From Paramesorhizobium deserti (GTDB taxonomy: Bacteria > Pseudomonadota > Alphaproteobacteria > Rhizobiales > Rhizobiaceae), in contig NZ_LNTU01000001.1 of assembly GCF_001558695.1 (NCBI RefSeq), forward strand, positions 124,001 to 188,000: DNA of 64,000 nt, written 5' to 3'. The notes below the pieces were generated by a model, which searched no databases, was not told the origin of the DNA, and saw only the letters and a list, made by a program, of their open reading frames with translations. This document shows positions 36,998 through 46,559 of the stretch, piece by piece; position 1 is the first letter of the stretch; every line of letters starts with the position of its first letter. The position numbers and the translations under genes are program-made.

Positions 36998-38407
36998 ATG
37001 AAATATGTGAGTACCCGCGGCGAAGCGCCGGTCTTGGGATTTTCTGATGCGCTTCTGGCGGGGCTGGCGCGTGACGGCGGCCTCTATCTGCCCCAGGAAT
37101 TCCCCACGTTCTCGCCCGACGAGATCCGTGCCCTGCGCGGCAAATCCTATGCCGATGTCGCCATCTGCGTGCTGACGCCCTTTACCGGCGGCGAAATCCC
37201 GCAAGCCGATTTCGAGCGCATGATCCGCGACGCCTACGCCACGTTCCGCCACGCCGCCGTCTGCCCGCTCACGCAGACCGGCGCGAACGAATTCGTCCTG
37301 GAGCTCTTCCACGGCCCCACCCTCGCCTTCAAGGACGTGGCGATGCAGTTGCTGGCGCGACTGATGGATTATGTGCTGGCCGAGCGCGGCGAGCGCGCAA
37401 CGATCGTCGGCGCGACATCGGGCGACACCGGCGGCGCGGCGATCGAGGCCTTCGCAGGCCGCGACCGCACCGACATCTTCATCCTGTTTCCCCACGGCCG
37501 CGTTTCCCCTGTCCAGCAGCGGCAGATGACCTCATCGACGGCTGCGAATGTGCATACCCTCTCCGTGGAGGGAAATTTTGACGATTGTCAGGCACTCGTC
37601 AAAGGCATGTTCAACGATCTGAAGTTCCGCGACGCGCTTTCGCTCTCGGGCGTCAATTCGATCAACTGGGCGCGGATCATGCCGCAGGTGGTCTATTATT
37701 TCACCGCCGCGCTGTCGCTGGGCGCGCCGGACCGGCCGGTTTCCTTCACCGTTCCCACCGGCAATTTCGGCGATATTTTTGCCGGTTATGTCGCCAAGCG
37801 CATGGGCTTGCCGATCGACCGGCTGATCGCGGCGACCAACGACAACGACATTCTCTACCGGACGCTGCAATCTGGCGCCTATGAGACGCGGGGCGTGGTC
37901 CAGACCACCTCGCCATCGATGGATATCCAGGTCTCCTCCAATTTCGAGCGCCTGCTTTTCGAGGCGCATGGGCGCGACGCGGCAGCGGTCCGCCGGCTGA
38001 TGGACGGGCTCAAGCAGTCGGGCCGCTTCGTCGTCGCCGAGGCGCCGCTCCAGCGGATCCGCGCCGAGTTCGGCGCCGGGCGCTCCACCATGCCGGAAAC
38101 GGCGGAGATCATACGCTCCGTGCTTGAAGCCGACGGTTATCTTCTGGACCCGCATTCGGCCATCGGCGTCAAGGTGGCGCGCGACCATGCCGATGCCGCG
38201 CCGATGGTGGTGCTCGCAACCGCGCATCCGGCTAAATTTCCCGAAGCCGTCGCCAAGGCGAGCGGGATCACGCCCCAGTTGCCGGCATGGTTGGCGGATC
38301 TCATGGAAAGAAAAGAAAACTACACAGTGCTTCCCAACGATCTAAAAATCGTGGAAGATCATATCAGCCGCAATTCAAGAGCCGTGCGGGAGGGAGTAGT
38401 TCAGTAA
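36998..38407 (+). CDS. thrC: threonine synthase
   Basis: 469 residues. It converts O-phosphohomoserine to threonine with pyridoxal phosphate. The PLP-binding lysine is in TLAFKDVAMQ (about 112). The phosphate-binding motif is GATSGDTGGAA. LFPHGRVSPVQQRQM and VPTGNFGDIFAGY are typical of the long (fungal/proteobacterial) form. The ATG at 36998 has AGGA four bases upstream; the GTG just before is less likely. Its stop overlaps the ATG of the M16 peptidase gene (TAATG), so the two are coupled. ThrB, which makes its substrate, lies about 8 kb away at 46556. Confidence 0.96.
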   Translation: MKYVSTRGEAPVLGFSDALLAGLARDGGLYLPQEFPTFSPDEIRALRGKSYADVAICVLTPFTGGEIPQADFERMIRDAYATFRHAAVCPLTQTGANEFVLELFHGPTLAFKDVAMQLLARLMDYVLAERGERATIVGATSGDTGGAAIEAFAGRDRTDIFILFPHGRVSPVQQRQMTSSTAANVHTLSVEGNFDDCQALVKGMFNDLKFRDALSLSGVNSINWARIMPQVVYYFTAALSLGAPDRPVSFTVPTGNFGDIFAGYVAKRMGLPIDRLIAATNDNDILYRTLQSGAYETRGVVQTTSPSMDIQVSSNFERLLFEAHGRDAAAVRRLMDGLKQSGRFVVAEAPLQRIRAEFGAGRSTMPETAEIIRSVLEADGYLLDPHSAIGVKVARDHADAAPMVVLATAHPAKFPEAVAKASGITPQLPAWLADLMERKENYTVLPNDLKIVEDHISRNSRAVREGVVQ

Positions 38408-39699
38408 TGGGTGTTGAAGTAAGCCGTCTCCCCAACGGGCTGACGATCGCGACCGAGGCCATGCCGAATGTGGAAAGCGTCGCCTTGGGTATCTGGGTCA
38501 AAGCCGGCTCGCGCAACGAAGCGAACGACCAGCACGGCATTGCCCATCTTCTCGAGCACATGGCCTTCAAAGGCACGGAAAACCGCTCGGCGTGGCAGAT
38601 CGCGGCGGATATCGAGAATGTCGGCGGCGAGATCAACGCCGCCACCAGCGTGGAGACGACCTCCTATTACGCGCGTGTGCTGCGCAACGACGTGTCGCTC
38701 GCCATCGATATTCTCTCGGATATCCTGACCGCGTCGAAATTCGATGCCGACGAGTTGGAGCGCGAGAAGCATGTCATCATGCAGGAGATTGGCGCGGCCC
38801 ACGACACGCCTGATGATATCGTCTTCGATCGTTTCACGGAAACGGCCTTCCGCCACCAGCCGGTCGGACGCGCCATTCTCGGCGTGCCGGAGACGGTCGA
38901 ATCCTTCAGCTCCGCCAATCTGCGCACCTATATGGAAGAGCAGTACAGCGCCGACCGCATGGTGGTGACGGCCGCCGGAGCCATAAACCATGACGCCTTC
39001 GTCCGCGAGGTGGAAACGCGGCTCGGCGGGTTCCGCGCCCATTCGACCGGCAGGACGCCGGAGCTTGCCCATTATGTCGGCGGCGACTTCCGCGAGCACC
39101 GCGACCTGATGGACGCGCAGGTGCTGATCGGCTTCGAGGGGCGCGCCTATCATGTGCGCGACTTCTATGCCTCGCAGATCCTGGCGATGGTGCTCGGCGG
39201 CGGCATGTCGTCTCGGCTCTTCCAGGAAGTCAGGGAAAAGCGCGGCCTGTGCTATTCGGTCTATGCCTTTCACTGGGGCTTTTCCGATACCGGCCTTTTC
39301 GGCATCCATGCCGCGACGGGCCGCGACGATCTGAGCGAGCTCGTGCCCGTTATCCTCAACGAGATGCACGAAGCAGCGCGCAACATCAGTGAGGAAGAGG
39401 TCAACCGCGCCCGCGCCCAATATCGCGCAAGCCTCCTGATGTCGCAGGAGAGCGTCGCCAGCCGTGCAGGGCAGATGGCCCGGCAGATCCTCCTTTACGG
39501 CCGGCCGGTGACGAATGACGAACTGCTGGAGCGGCTCTCGCTGATCTCCGCAGAACGGCTTACCGATCTTGCAGGCCGGCTGTTCCTGGATGCCAAGCCG
39601 ACGGTCGCCGCGGTGGGACCGGTCGGGAAACTGATGCATTTCGACGGTGTCCGGGATACGCTGTCCACGCGATCGCAGCCACGCAAGATTGCAGTCTGA
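38407..39699 (+). CDS. M16-family zinc peptidase (mitochondrial-processing-peptidase-like)
   Basis: 430 residues. The inverted zinc motif HLLEH (within residues 45-55, HGIAHLLEHMAFKGT) and a downstream Glu about 75 residues later (ELEREKHVIMQEIGAA) form the active site of the pitrilysin/MPP family. Two homologous halves are present; the second lacks the motif, as expected. Alphaproteobacterial members are the closest bacterial relatives of mitochondrial MPP beta; the bacterial substrate is unknown. No signal peptide. The gene is translationally coupled to thrC, a pairing conserved in this order of bacteria. Confidence 0.93.
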   Translation: MGVEVSRLPNGLTIATEAMPNVESVALGIWVKAGSRNEANDQHGIAHLLEHMAFKGTENRSAWQIAADIENVGGEINAATSVETTSYYARVLRNDVSLAIDILSDILTASKFDADELEREKHVIMQEIGAAHDTPDDIVFDRFTETAFRHQPVGRAILGVPETVESFSSANLRTYMEEQYSADRMVVTAAGAINHDAFVREVETRLGGFRAHSTGRTPELAHYVGGDFREHRDLMDAQVLIGFEGRAYHVRDFYASQILAMVLGGGMSSRLFQEVREKRGLCYSVYAFHWGFSDTGLFGIHAATGRDDLSELVPVILNEMHEAARNISEEEVNRARAQYRASLLMSQESVASRAGQMARQILLYGRPVTNDELLERLSLISAERLTDLAGRLFLDAKPTVAAVGPVGKLMHFDGVRDTLSTRSQPRKIAV

Positions 39700-39714
39700 C
39701 CAGCGGGCAAGGCA

Positions 39715-40329
39715 ATGATCGCCCTGCCCTTCACCAGGAGCAGCCAACCTCCCCTGCGCGGCGTACGCATCTACCTGCGCGAGCCGTTGAACGGCGATTA
39801 CAAGACATGGGCCAATCTGCGGGCCGAGAGCCGGGAATTCCTGACGCCATGGGAGCCGCTCTGGAATGCGGACGATCTCGAACGCAGCTCCTTTCGCCTG
39901 AGGATCAGGCGCTATCAGGAAGAAATCCAGTCAGGCACCGGCTATCCCTTCTTCATCTTCCGCAATTCCGACAACAGGCTTGTCGGAGGCATCACGCTCG
40001 GCAATATCCGGCGCGGCGTCGCGCAATGCGGCCAGATCGGCTATTGGAGCGGCGCGCCATTCGCGGGGCAAGGCTACATGACCGAGGCCATCGGGCTGGT
40101 TATCCCCTTCGCATTCGATCAGCTGCGGTTGCACAGGCTCGAGGCTGCCTGTATTCCCAATAATGCACGATCCACACGGCTTCTCGAAAAAGCCGGATTT
40201 CAGAGAGAAGGACTTCTGCGCTCCTATCTCAAAATCAACGGCATGTGGCAGGATCACTTCCTGTACTCGCTCATCGAAAGCGACAGACACACGGTCAATA
40301 GCATGGTCAACAGCAAGGTCACCCGATAG
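39715..40329 (+). CDS. GNAT N-acetyltransferase, RimJ/RimL-like
   Basis: 204 residues. The acetyl-CoA-binding segment is GYWSGAPFAGQGYMTEAI (about residues 107-124), followed by the family-typical RLHRLEAACIPNNARSTRLL and LLEKAGFQREG. RimJ-type enzymes acetylate N-terminal residues of ribosomal proteins; many relatives have other targets, so the specificity is open. It lies 15 bp after the peptidase gene, and its TAG stop overlaps the GTG of the next gene, so all four genes from thrC onwards probably share a transcript. Confidence 0.88.
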   Translation: MIALPFTRSSQPPLRGVRIYLREPLNGDYKTWANLRAESREFLTPWEPLWNADDLERSSFRLRIRRYQEEIQSGTGYPFFIFRNSDNRLVGGITLGNIRRGVAQCGQIGYWSGAPFAGQGYMTEAIGLVIPFAFDQLRLHRLEAACIPNNARSTRLLEKAGFQREGLLRSYLKINGMWQDHFLYSLIESDRHTVNSMVNSKVTR

Positions 40330-43214
40330 TGTCAGGATATTATAGAACCGCGCCGAAGATGCTTCTCTGCATTTTCCTGTTCGTGCTGTCCGGCGCCGGT
40401 TCTGCGTCTGCGTTCGAGCCGATCAAGATATCGAAGGAAGACACTGCGCTCGACCTTTCCCGCGCGGTGGAGATCTTCCGTGACCAGGGCGAGAGCTTCC
40501 AGGTTTCGACGGCGCCGGGTCCCGACGGCATCGTGCGACGCATCGAGGTGCAGGCGAACGACAAGCGGAGCAAGGGTGATTGGGCCGCTTTCGCCATCGC
40601 CAATCCGACCGACGAGCAGATCGACCGGCTGATCGTGGCGCCGCATTTCCGGCTCGTCGGATCCGGCTTCATCTGGCCCGACCTCGGCTCGACCCGCATC
40701 AATTCGATCACGCCCAGCGAGGGCTTCGCGCTCGACCGGCAGCCGAGCCCCGACGCCGATGTTTTTCGCATAACGCTCAATCCGGGCTCGGTGGTGACGC
40801 TGGTCGCCGAACTTGCCTCGCCAAATCTGCCGCAGGTCTATCTCTGGGAACCCGAGGCCTACAAGGACACCGTCAACTCCTATACGCTCTATCGTGGCAT
40901 CCTGCTCGGCATTTCCGGCCTGCTGGCCCTGTTCCTGACCATCCTTTTCGTCGTCAAGGGCACGTCGCTTTTTCCGGCTACCGCCGCGCTCGCCTGGGCG
41001 GTGCTGGCCTATATCTGCGTCGATTTCGGTTTCTGGAACAAGCTGATGGCGATCACGCCCGGCAACGAACAGATCTGGCGTGCGGGAACCGAGGTGTCGC
41101 TTGCCGCGACGCTGGTGATCTTCCTCTTCACCTATCTCAACCTGAACCGCTGGCACGATCATTTCAGCTATGGCGCGCTGACCTGGGTTCTGGGCCTGCT
41201 GGCGCTGGCGGGCGTGGCCATCATCGACCCGCCGATCGCTTCCGGAATCGCGCGCATCTCCTTCGGGCTGACCGGCCTCGCCGGCGTGGCGATCATCGGC
41301 TATCTGACGTTCAAGGGCTATGACCGGGCGATCATGCTCATTCCCACATGGATATTGATCCTGCTGTGGCTCGCCGGCGCCTGGCTCGCTATTTCGGGCT
41401 ATCTCGACAACGACATCGTGCAGCCGGCACTGGCGGGCGGCCTTGTCCTGATCGTGCTTCTGATCGGCTTCACCGTCATGCAGCACGCCTTTGCCGGCGG
41501 CGCGCTCCAGCACGGGCTCTTCTCCGACATGGAGCGGCAGGCGCTCGCCGTTATCGGCGCAGGGGACATCGTCTGGGATTGGGACGTGCCCCGCGACCGT
41601 GTGGTGACGACGCCCGACGTCGAGACCTTCCTCGGCTCCTCGGCAAGCCAGTTGCAGGGGCCGGTGCGCAACTGGCTGCCAGCGATGCACAGCGACGACC
41701 GCGATCGCTTTCGCTCGACGCTGGACGCCATTCTGGAGAACCGGCGCGGGCGCATTGCGCAGATATTCCGGCTGCGCGCCAGCGACGGTCATTACCACTG
41801 GTATGCGCTGCGTGCCCGCCCCGTCATCGGCTCCGACGGCGAGATCGTGCGCTGCGTCGGCACGCTCATCAACGTCACCGAGCAGAAGAAGGCCGAGGAG
41901 CGCCTGCTGCACGACGCCGTGCATGACAATCTGACGGGGCTGCCCAACCGCGAACTTTTCCTCGATCGGCTGAACAACGTCATCCACATGGCGCGCAGCG
42001 AGAGCAAGCTCAGGCCGACGGTCTTCGTCATCGACGTCGACCGCTTCAAGCAGGTCAATGACAGCCTCGGCATGTCGGCCGGCGACACGATCCTGCTCAC
42101 CATCTCGCGCCGCCTGCACCGGCTGCTCAAGCCACAAGACACGCTGTCTCGTCTCGCCTCGGACCAGTTCGGCCTGCTTCTCACCTCCGAAAGCGACCCG
42201 GCGCGCATCGCCGCATTCGCCGAGGCGCTGAAACAGGCCGTGCGCGCGCCGATCGCCTATGCCAAGCGCGAGATCGTGCTGACCGCCTCTATCGGCCTCA
42301 TCACATGGACGAGTGCTGCGGCGAACGCCGAGGATCTGGTCAAGGACGCCGAGCTCGCGATGTATCAGGCCAAGCGGCTCGGCGGCGACCGCATCGAACC
42401 CTTCCGGCCGGCCTTCCGCGCCATCGGCAGCGACAAACTGCAGATGGAATCGGACCTGCGCCGGGCGCTTGAGCGCCAGGAAATCGGCCTCGTCTACCAG
42501 CCCATCGTGCGGCTGGAGGACGGCAGCATCGCCGGTTTCGAGGCGCTGCTGCGCTGGGAACACCCGCGGCGCGGCGCGGTACCGCCGTCCGAATTTATCC
42601 CGATCGCCGAGAGCTCCGGCCTCATCGTACAGCTCGGGCTTTTCGCCATGCAACAGGCGGCTCAGGACGCCTTCAAGTGGCGCGAGACCTTCCCCGAGAT
42701 GGATATCTTCGTCTCGGTCAATCTCTCAAGCACGCAGCTCATCCGCCAGGACCTCATCAATGATGTGCGCTCGGTCCTCTCGCGCACGCATATCGCGCCG
42801 GGAAGCCTCAAGCTGGAACTGACCGAATCCGTCATCATGGAGAACCCCGAACAGTCAGCGCATGTGCTGACGCGCATCAAGGCGATGGGTGTCGGGCTTT
42901 CGCTCGATGATTTCGGTACCGGCTATTCGTCCCTCTCCTACCTCACTCGCTTCCCCTTCGACATGATCAAGATCGACCGCTCCTTCGTGCGGGGCGACCA
43001 GGCCAAGAAGGCAACGCTGCTGCGCTCGATCGTCAGCATGGCCCATGATCTGGGTCTCGCGGCCGTGGCAGAGGGCGTGGAAAACGAAACCGACGCGCTG
43101 CACCTGCGCCAACTCGGCTGCGAATATGTGCAGAGCTTCATGTTCGGCGAGCCGATGTCGGCGGACGCGGCGAGCAAGCTGCTCAAGGATCAGCTGGAGC
43201 CGGCGGCTGCTTAA
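40329..43214 (+). CDS. 7TM-PAS-GGDEF-EAL protein, probable c-di-GMP phosphodiesterase
   Basis: 961 residues. Export signal about 11-28 (MLLCIFLFVLSGAGSASA), a periplasmic beta domain to about residue 185, seven hydrophobic helices (about 190-400), a PAS domain (about 410-515), then GGDEF (520-680) and EAL (700-955). In the GGDEF domain the signature reads LASDQF, so cyclase activity is very unlikely. The EAL domain keeps EALLRW, NLSS, ELTESV, DDFGTG, KIDRSF and AEGVENE, so phosphodiesterase activity is likely; the dead GGDEF may bind GTP as a regulator. The start is GTG overlapping the previous stop, with AAGG ten bases upstream; an ATG at 40359 is possible. Confidence 0.9.
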   Translation: MSGYYRTAPKMLLCIFLFVLSGAGSASAFEPIKISKEDTALDLSRAVEIFRDQGESFQVSTAPGPDGIVRRIEVQANDKRSKGDWAAFAIANPTDEQIDRLIVAPHFRLVGSGFIWPDLGSTRINSITPSEGFALDRQPSPDADVFRITLNPGSVVTLVAELASPNLPQVYLWEPEAYKDTVNSYTLYRGILLGISGLLALFLTILFVVKGTSLFPATAALAWAVLAYICVDFGFWNKLMAITPGNEQIWRAGTEVSLAATLVIFLFTYLNLNRWHDHFSYGALTWVLGLLALAGVAIIDPPIASGIARISFGLTGLAGVAIIGYLTFKGYDRAIMLIPTWILILLWLAGAWLAISGYLDNDIVQPALAGGLVLIVLLIGFTVMQHAFAGGALQHGLFSDMERQALAVIGAGDIVWDWDVPRDRVVTTPDVETFLGSSASQLQGPVRNWLPAMHSDDRDRFRSTLDAILENRRGRIAQIFRLRASDGHYHWYALRARPVIGSDGEIVRCVGTLINVTEQKKAEERLLHDAVHDNLTGLPNRELFLDRLNNVIHMARSESKLRPTVFVIDVDRFKQVNDSLGMSAGDTILLTISRRLHRLLKPQDTLSRLASDQFGLLLTSESDPARIAAFAEALKQAVRAPIAYAKREIVLTASIGLITWTSAAANAEDLVKDAELAMYQAKRLGGDRIEPFRPAFRAIGSDKLQMESDLRRALERQEIGLVYQPIVRLEDGSIAGFEALLRWEHPRRGAVPPSEFIPIAESSGLIVQLGLFAMQQAAQDAFKWRETFPEMDIFVSVNLSSTQLIRQDLINDVRSVLSRTHIAPGSLKLELTESVIMENPEQSAHVLTRIKAMGVGLSLDDFGTGYSSLSYLTRFPFDMIKIDRSFVRGDQAKKATLLRSIVSMAHDLGLAAVAEGVENETDALHLRQLGCEYVQSFMFGEPMSADAASKLLKDQLEPAAA

Positions 43215-43271
43215 GGCAGGCGAACGGATACGGCACTTTCCTAAACGCTTGGGTTTTGTTATTTTAAGGTT

Positions 43272-43520
43272 ATGCCGACCGTTTATCGCTTCGATGGCTT
43301 GCGCGTGGTCATCTACCCGAACGATCATCGTCCCGCGCACGTCCATGTCAAAGGAGCGGACGGGGAAGCCGTATTTATTCTGCATTGTCCCGATGGACCA
43401 TCCGAGCTGCGCGAGAGCTACGGCTTCAGTCGCTCGGAGTTAGGGCAGATAAAGGACATGTTGGCCACGGTGCTGACTGACCTGTGCGAAGAATGGAGAC
43501 ATTATCATGGCCGTTACTGA
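43272..43520 (+). CDS. DUF4160 protein, toxin-antitoxin-like partner
   Basis: 82 residues. The whole protein matches DUF4160: MPTVYRFDGLRVVIYPNDH, HRPAHVHVKG and LRESYGFSRSELGQIKDML (in parts). DUF4160 genes very often precede a DUF2442 gene with an overlap, as here (14 bp), and such pairs have been proposed as toxin-antitoxin modules; activity is not established to my knowledge. The HVHV segment, with spaced His residues, is the most conserved part. Codon use is less GC-rich than neighbours, which suggests acquisition. Confidence 0.8.
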   Translation: MPTVYRFDGLRVVIYPNDHRPAHVHVKGADGEAVFILHCPDGPSELRESYGFSRSELGQIKDMLATVLTDLCEEWRHYHGRY

Positions 43521-43920
43521 ACAGGAATTTGCCGAGGCCGAAGCGCGGATGCAGGCGCATCGCGAGGCAGGGCATGCCGTGAGCGCCCGCTACGACCGCC
43601 GCGCTTCGCGCGTGGTCGTGAGCCTGAATACCGGTGTCCAGTTAGCCGTGCCGGTGCGCCTCGTCGAAGGTCTTGCAGATGCTTCGCCCGAGGACTTGGG
43701 CGAAATCGAGGTCAGCCCGGCTGGTCTGGGCCTTTATTGGCCAAAGCTGGATGTGGATGTATACGTGCCCGCACTCCTACAGGGCATATTCGGCTCAAAG
43801 CGATGGATGGCCCAGCAGTTAGGTGCGATAGGTGGGCGCTCCCGCAGCCCATCGAAGATTGCCGCCTCGCAAGAGAATGGCCGCAAAGGCGGCCGTCCAC
43901 GCAAGACCGCAAATCGCTAA
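43507..43920 (+). CDS. DUF2442 protein, toxin-antitoxin-like partner
   Basis: 137 residues. The N-terminal helix (EQEFAEAEARMQAHREAG) is followed by a small beta domain with the DUF2442 pattern ASRVVVSLNTGVQLAVPV, LGLYWPKLDVDVYVPALL and IFGSKRWM. The C-terminal 30 residues are Gly/Ser/Arg/Lys-rich (GGRSRSPSKIAASQENGRKG, then GRPRK), an AT-hook-like end that could bind DNA. It overlaps the DUF4160 gene by 14 bp, and translation is probably coupled. It may be the DNA-binding antitoxin that represses the pair, by analogy only. Confidence 0.8.
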   Translation: MAVTEQEFAEAEARMQAHREAGHAVSARYDRRASRVVVSLNTGVQLAVPVRLVEGLADASPEDLGEIEVSPAGLGLYWPKLDVDVYVPALLQGIFGSKRWMAQQLGAIGGRSRSPSKIAASQENGRKGGRPRKTANR

Positions 43921-43923
43921 GCC

Positions 43924-44526
43924 TCAAGCATGCCCCACATCGTTGACCAGACGCGACGGGTCGATGCCGATATGGCTTAGCAGCCGCTCATATTTGTTGG
44001 CGATATCGCTGTCGAACAGCAGATCCGGGGATGCCGGGCATGTCAGCCAACCGTTTCCGGCAATTTCCGCCTCCAACTGCCCTGCGCCCCAACCCGAATA
44101 GCCGAGCGTCATAAGCGCCTGCGACGGCCCGCCATTACCCGCGATGGCGCGCAGGATATCGATGGTAGCGGTGAGGCAGACGTCCTCGGAGACCGGCATG
44201 GTCGAATCCACCATGTAATCGTCGGAATGAAGCACGGAGCCGCGGGTCCGGTCGACGGGGCCGCCATTGCGGACCATGAAATGGCGCGTGGCCCTCGGCA
44301 GCCGGATCAATTCATCCTCGCCGATAACGCCGAGCTGCAACAAAAGATCAGGAAATTCCATGGGCTGCAGCTGATTGATGATGAAGCCCATGGCACCCTC
44401 GTCCGAGTGCGCGCAGACATAAATGACAGCCCGCGCAAAACGGTCGTCGCTCATGCCAGGCATGGCGATCAGGAACTGACCGTTCAAAAAACCCTTGTCT
44501 CGTTGCGCAGACTTCAAGATCTCCAT
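43924..44526 (-). CDS. YqgE/AlgH family protein
   Basis: 200 residues. [21 protein letters not shown] at the start (split here: [12 protein letters not shown]), GAMGFIINQ near 55-63, the [19 protein letters not shown]-type centre and [14 protein letters not shown] near 145-158 identify the family. AlgH/YqgE proteins are widespread, with a proposed role in regulation, but the biochemical function is unclear. The ATG at 44526 was selected because residues before it in the longer frame are unlike the family; no strong ribosome site. It is convergent with the DUF4160/DUF2442 pair three bases away. Confidence 0.9.
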   Translation of the reverse strand: MEILKSAQRDKGFLNGQFLIAMPGMSDDRFARAVIYVCAHSDEGAMGFIINQLQPMEFPDLLLQLGVIGEDELIRLPRATRHFMVRNGGPVDRTRGSVLHSDDYMVDSTMPVSEDVCLTATIDILRAIAGNGGPSQALMTLGYSGWGAGQLEAEIAGNGWLTCPASPDLLFDSDIANKYERLLSHIGIDPSRLVNDVGHA

Positions 44527-44681
44527 GTCACTAAAGGTAACAATGGATAAAAAAATGGCAATGCGATTTGCGCAGAAGAGTTCAATTCTCCTCGTACGGC
44601 GCAAAGAATTGAACGGAAAAGCCTTTCTTGATGCCGAGGTCGTGACTTGATAACGCCACGGTTTCACGGCAATTCTTGCAC

Positions 44682-45485
44682 ATGAACAATCGAATTCTCG
44701 TCCAAACAGCCTTCATCGCCGCCCTTCTGGCCCCCGACCACACACTTGCCGAAAGTTCTCCCTGGGTCGAGACGCCAGGGGGCAAGGTCCGGCTGCTTCT
44801 CGACGTTCCGCAAGAGCCCGCCAAGACGCTGCGCGGCGCAATCGAGATCGATCTCGCCGAGGGATGGAAGACCTATTGGCAGGAGCCCGGCGATGCCGGC
44901 GTTCCGCCGCAGCTCGACCTGACAGCCAGCAGCAATATTGCAGGAAGCATGATCGCCTTTCCCGCGCCGCAGCGCTTCGACGACGGGAATACGCAATGGG
45001 CGGGATACAAGAACTCCGTGGTGCTGCCCGTCACCTTCGATCTTGAGAAGCCGGGTGCGCCGGTGCACCTCAAGGGCCATGCCTTTCTCGGAATATGCGA
45101 GACAATCTGCATTCCTGTTCAGGCCGTTTTCGATCTGACAGTGAAACCGGGGAAGGAAGACTCCCTCGCCCGCATCCTCGTCAGCACCGCCTTCGACCGG
45201 CTGCCGCAGCCGGCCTCGCCCGAATTCGGCGTTCGTGAAGCCGTTCGGAAAGACGGCAAAGCCGTTTTCGACGTCAGGCTGCCAGCCGAGGGCCAGCCGG
45301 CGGAGCTCTTCCTGTCGAGTGACGCAGCGGCATTCGCCACACCGAAATTTGAAAGTGCGGGGGAAGGAGACGGCGCCCGCTTCTCCAGCAATATCCTGCG
45401 CAGCGCTGGAGATAAGCCAGCCATGGTAGACTATACGCTCGTGCAGGGCGATCGGGCGGTTTCCGGCAAGGTGCAACTGCCTTAG
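44682..45485 (+). CDS. periplasmic DsbD-domain protein
   Basis: 267 residues with a signal peptide (about 1-22, ending DHTLAESS). The sequence resembles the N-terminal interaction domain of the disulfide reductase Dsb[21 protein letters not shown] and the Cys pair in [10 protein letters not shown] (C-x3-C), which in DsbD passes electrons to periplasmic targets. It has no membrane helices or thioredoxin domain of its own, so it would need a CcdA-like partner, which is not here. ATG 44682 was chosen over the in-frame TTG six bases earlier. It is followed by a peroxiredoxin gene on the same strand. Confidence 0.82.
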   Translation: MNNRILVQTAFIAALLAPDHTLAESSPWVETPGGKVRLLLDVPQEPAKTLRGAIEIDLAEGWKTYWQEPGDAGVPPQLDLTASSNIAGSMIAFPAPQRFDDGNTQWAGYKNSVVLPVTFDLEKPGAPVHLKGHAFLGICETICIPVQAVFDLTVKPGKEDSLARILVSTAFDRLPQPASPEFGVREAVRKDGKAVFDVRLPAEGQPAELFLSSDAAAFATPKFESAGEGDGARFSSNILRSAGDKPAMVDYTLVQGDRAVSGKVQLP

Positions 45486-45566
45486 GCGTCGCGCTCGCCC
45501 CTCGACTTTGGCCATGGCAGGCCATATGTCCTACGACATCCATTCATTTCCCAAGGAGAGCATTCC

Positions 45567-46052
45567 ATGACGATCAGGGTTGGCGACAAGGTTCCGGCGG
45601 CGACGTTCAAGGTGAAGACCGCCGACGGCATCAAGGACATCACGAGCGACACGCTCTTCAGCGGCAAGAAGGTGGTTCTCTTCGGTGTCCCCGGCGCATT
45701 CACGCCGACCTGCAGCCTCAATCATCTGCCCGGCTATCTGGAGAACCACGAAGCCATCCTCGCCAAGGGCGTGGACCAGATCGCCGTCGTGTCGGTCAAC
45801 GACCCGCACGTCATGCACGCCTGGGCCCAGAGCACCGGCGGCGAAGGCAAGATCCTCTATCTCTCCGACGGCAACGGCACCTTCACCAAGGCTGCCGGCC
45901 TCGATATCGATCTGTCGGCGGCGGCCCTCGGCACCCGCTCCAAGCGCTATTCGGCCATCATCGAGGACGGTGTGGTGAAAGCGCTCAATATCGAGGAAGC
46001 GCCGGGCCAGGCGGTGACATCCGGCGCGGCGGAACTGCTGACGCAGCTTTGA
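45567..46052 (+). CDS. peroxiredoxin, Prx5/AhpE type
   Basis: 161 residues. The peroxidatic cysteine is in GAFTPTCSLNHLPGY (Cys about 49), with the Pro/Thr residues of the PxxxTxxC motif and an Arg in the later RSKRYSAIIEDG segment. This Prx5-type enzyme reduces H2O2 and organic peroxides, usually with glutaredoxin or thioredoxin. AAGGAG eight bases before the ATG is a strong ribosome site. It may be co-transcribed with the DsbD-domain gene 81 bp upstream. Cytoplasmic. Confidence 0.93.
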   Translation: MTIRVGDKVPAATFKVKTADGIKDITSDTLFSGKKVVLFGVPGAFTPTCSLNHLPGYLENHEAILAKGVDQIAVVSVNDPHVMHAWAQSTGGEGKILYLSDGNGTFTKAAGLDIDLSAAALGTRSKRYSAIIEDGVVKALNIEEAPGQAVTSGAAELLTQL

Positions 46053-46085
46053 TATTGCGAGCGAGCGGCGGGGGCGTTGGGGCTG

Positions 46086-46559
46086 TCACCCCGCCACCGT
46101 CGTGGAAACCCTCCCGGCCCCTCCCCGCTTGAACGGCTCCATCCCCGCCCTTGCCAGCGCGTCGGCCCGTTCGTTTTCGGGATGGCCGGCGTGGCCCTTT
46201 ACCCAATGCCAGGTGACCTTGTGGCGGCGGTTGGCCTCGTCCAGCGCCTGCCACAGCTCGCCGTTCTTCACCGGCTTCTTGTCGGCGGTCTTCCAGCCGT
46301 TCTTCTTCCAGCCATGGATCCATTTGGAAATGCCGTCCATGACATATTTCGAGTCCGTGTAAAGCTGTACCTCGCAAGGCTCCTTCAGCGCTTCAAGGGC
46401 GGAAATCGCCGCCATGAGTTCCATGCGGTTGTTGGTGGTCACAGGCTCGCCGCCGGAAAGCTCCTTCTCATTGCCGTTCCAGCGCAGCACGGCACCCCAG
46501 CCGCCGGGTCCCGGATTGCCTGAGCATGCGCCATCGGTGAAAGCCTCTACCGTCTTCAC
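46086..46559 (-). CDS. rnhA: ribonuclease HI
   Basis: 157 residues. It cleaves RNA in RNA-DNA hybrids, such as R-loops and primers. The four acidic catalytic residues are in [14 protein letters not shown] (Asp 9), NRMELMA (Glu), YTDSKYV (Asp) and NERADALA (Asp). The [12 protein letters not shown] basic protrusion for substrate binding is present. GTG start overlaps the thrB stop (GTGA), a coupling commonly seen in this order. The stop lies 33 bp from the convergent peroxiredoxin stop with no obvious terminator. Confidence 0.96.
   Translation of the reverse strand: MKTVEAFTDGACSGNPGPGGWGAVLRWNGNEKELSGGEPVTTNNRMELMAAISALEALKEPCEVQLYTDSKYVMDGISKWIHGWKKNGWKTADKKPVKNGELWQALDEANRRHKVTWHWVKGHAGHPENERADALARAGMEPFKRGGAGRVSTTVAG

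Noticed and set aside
40332-42653. 773-codon minus-strand open frame opposite the GGDEF-EAL gene
   Set aside because: Antisense shadow: low-complexity charged composition, no domain, and the plus-strand protein is clearly real.
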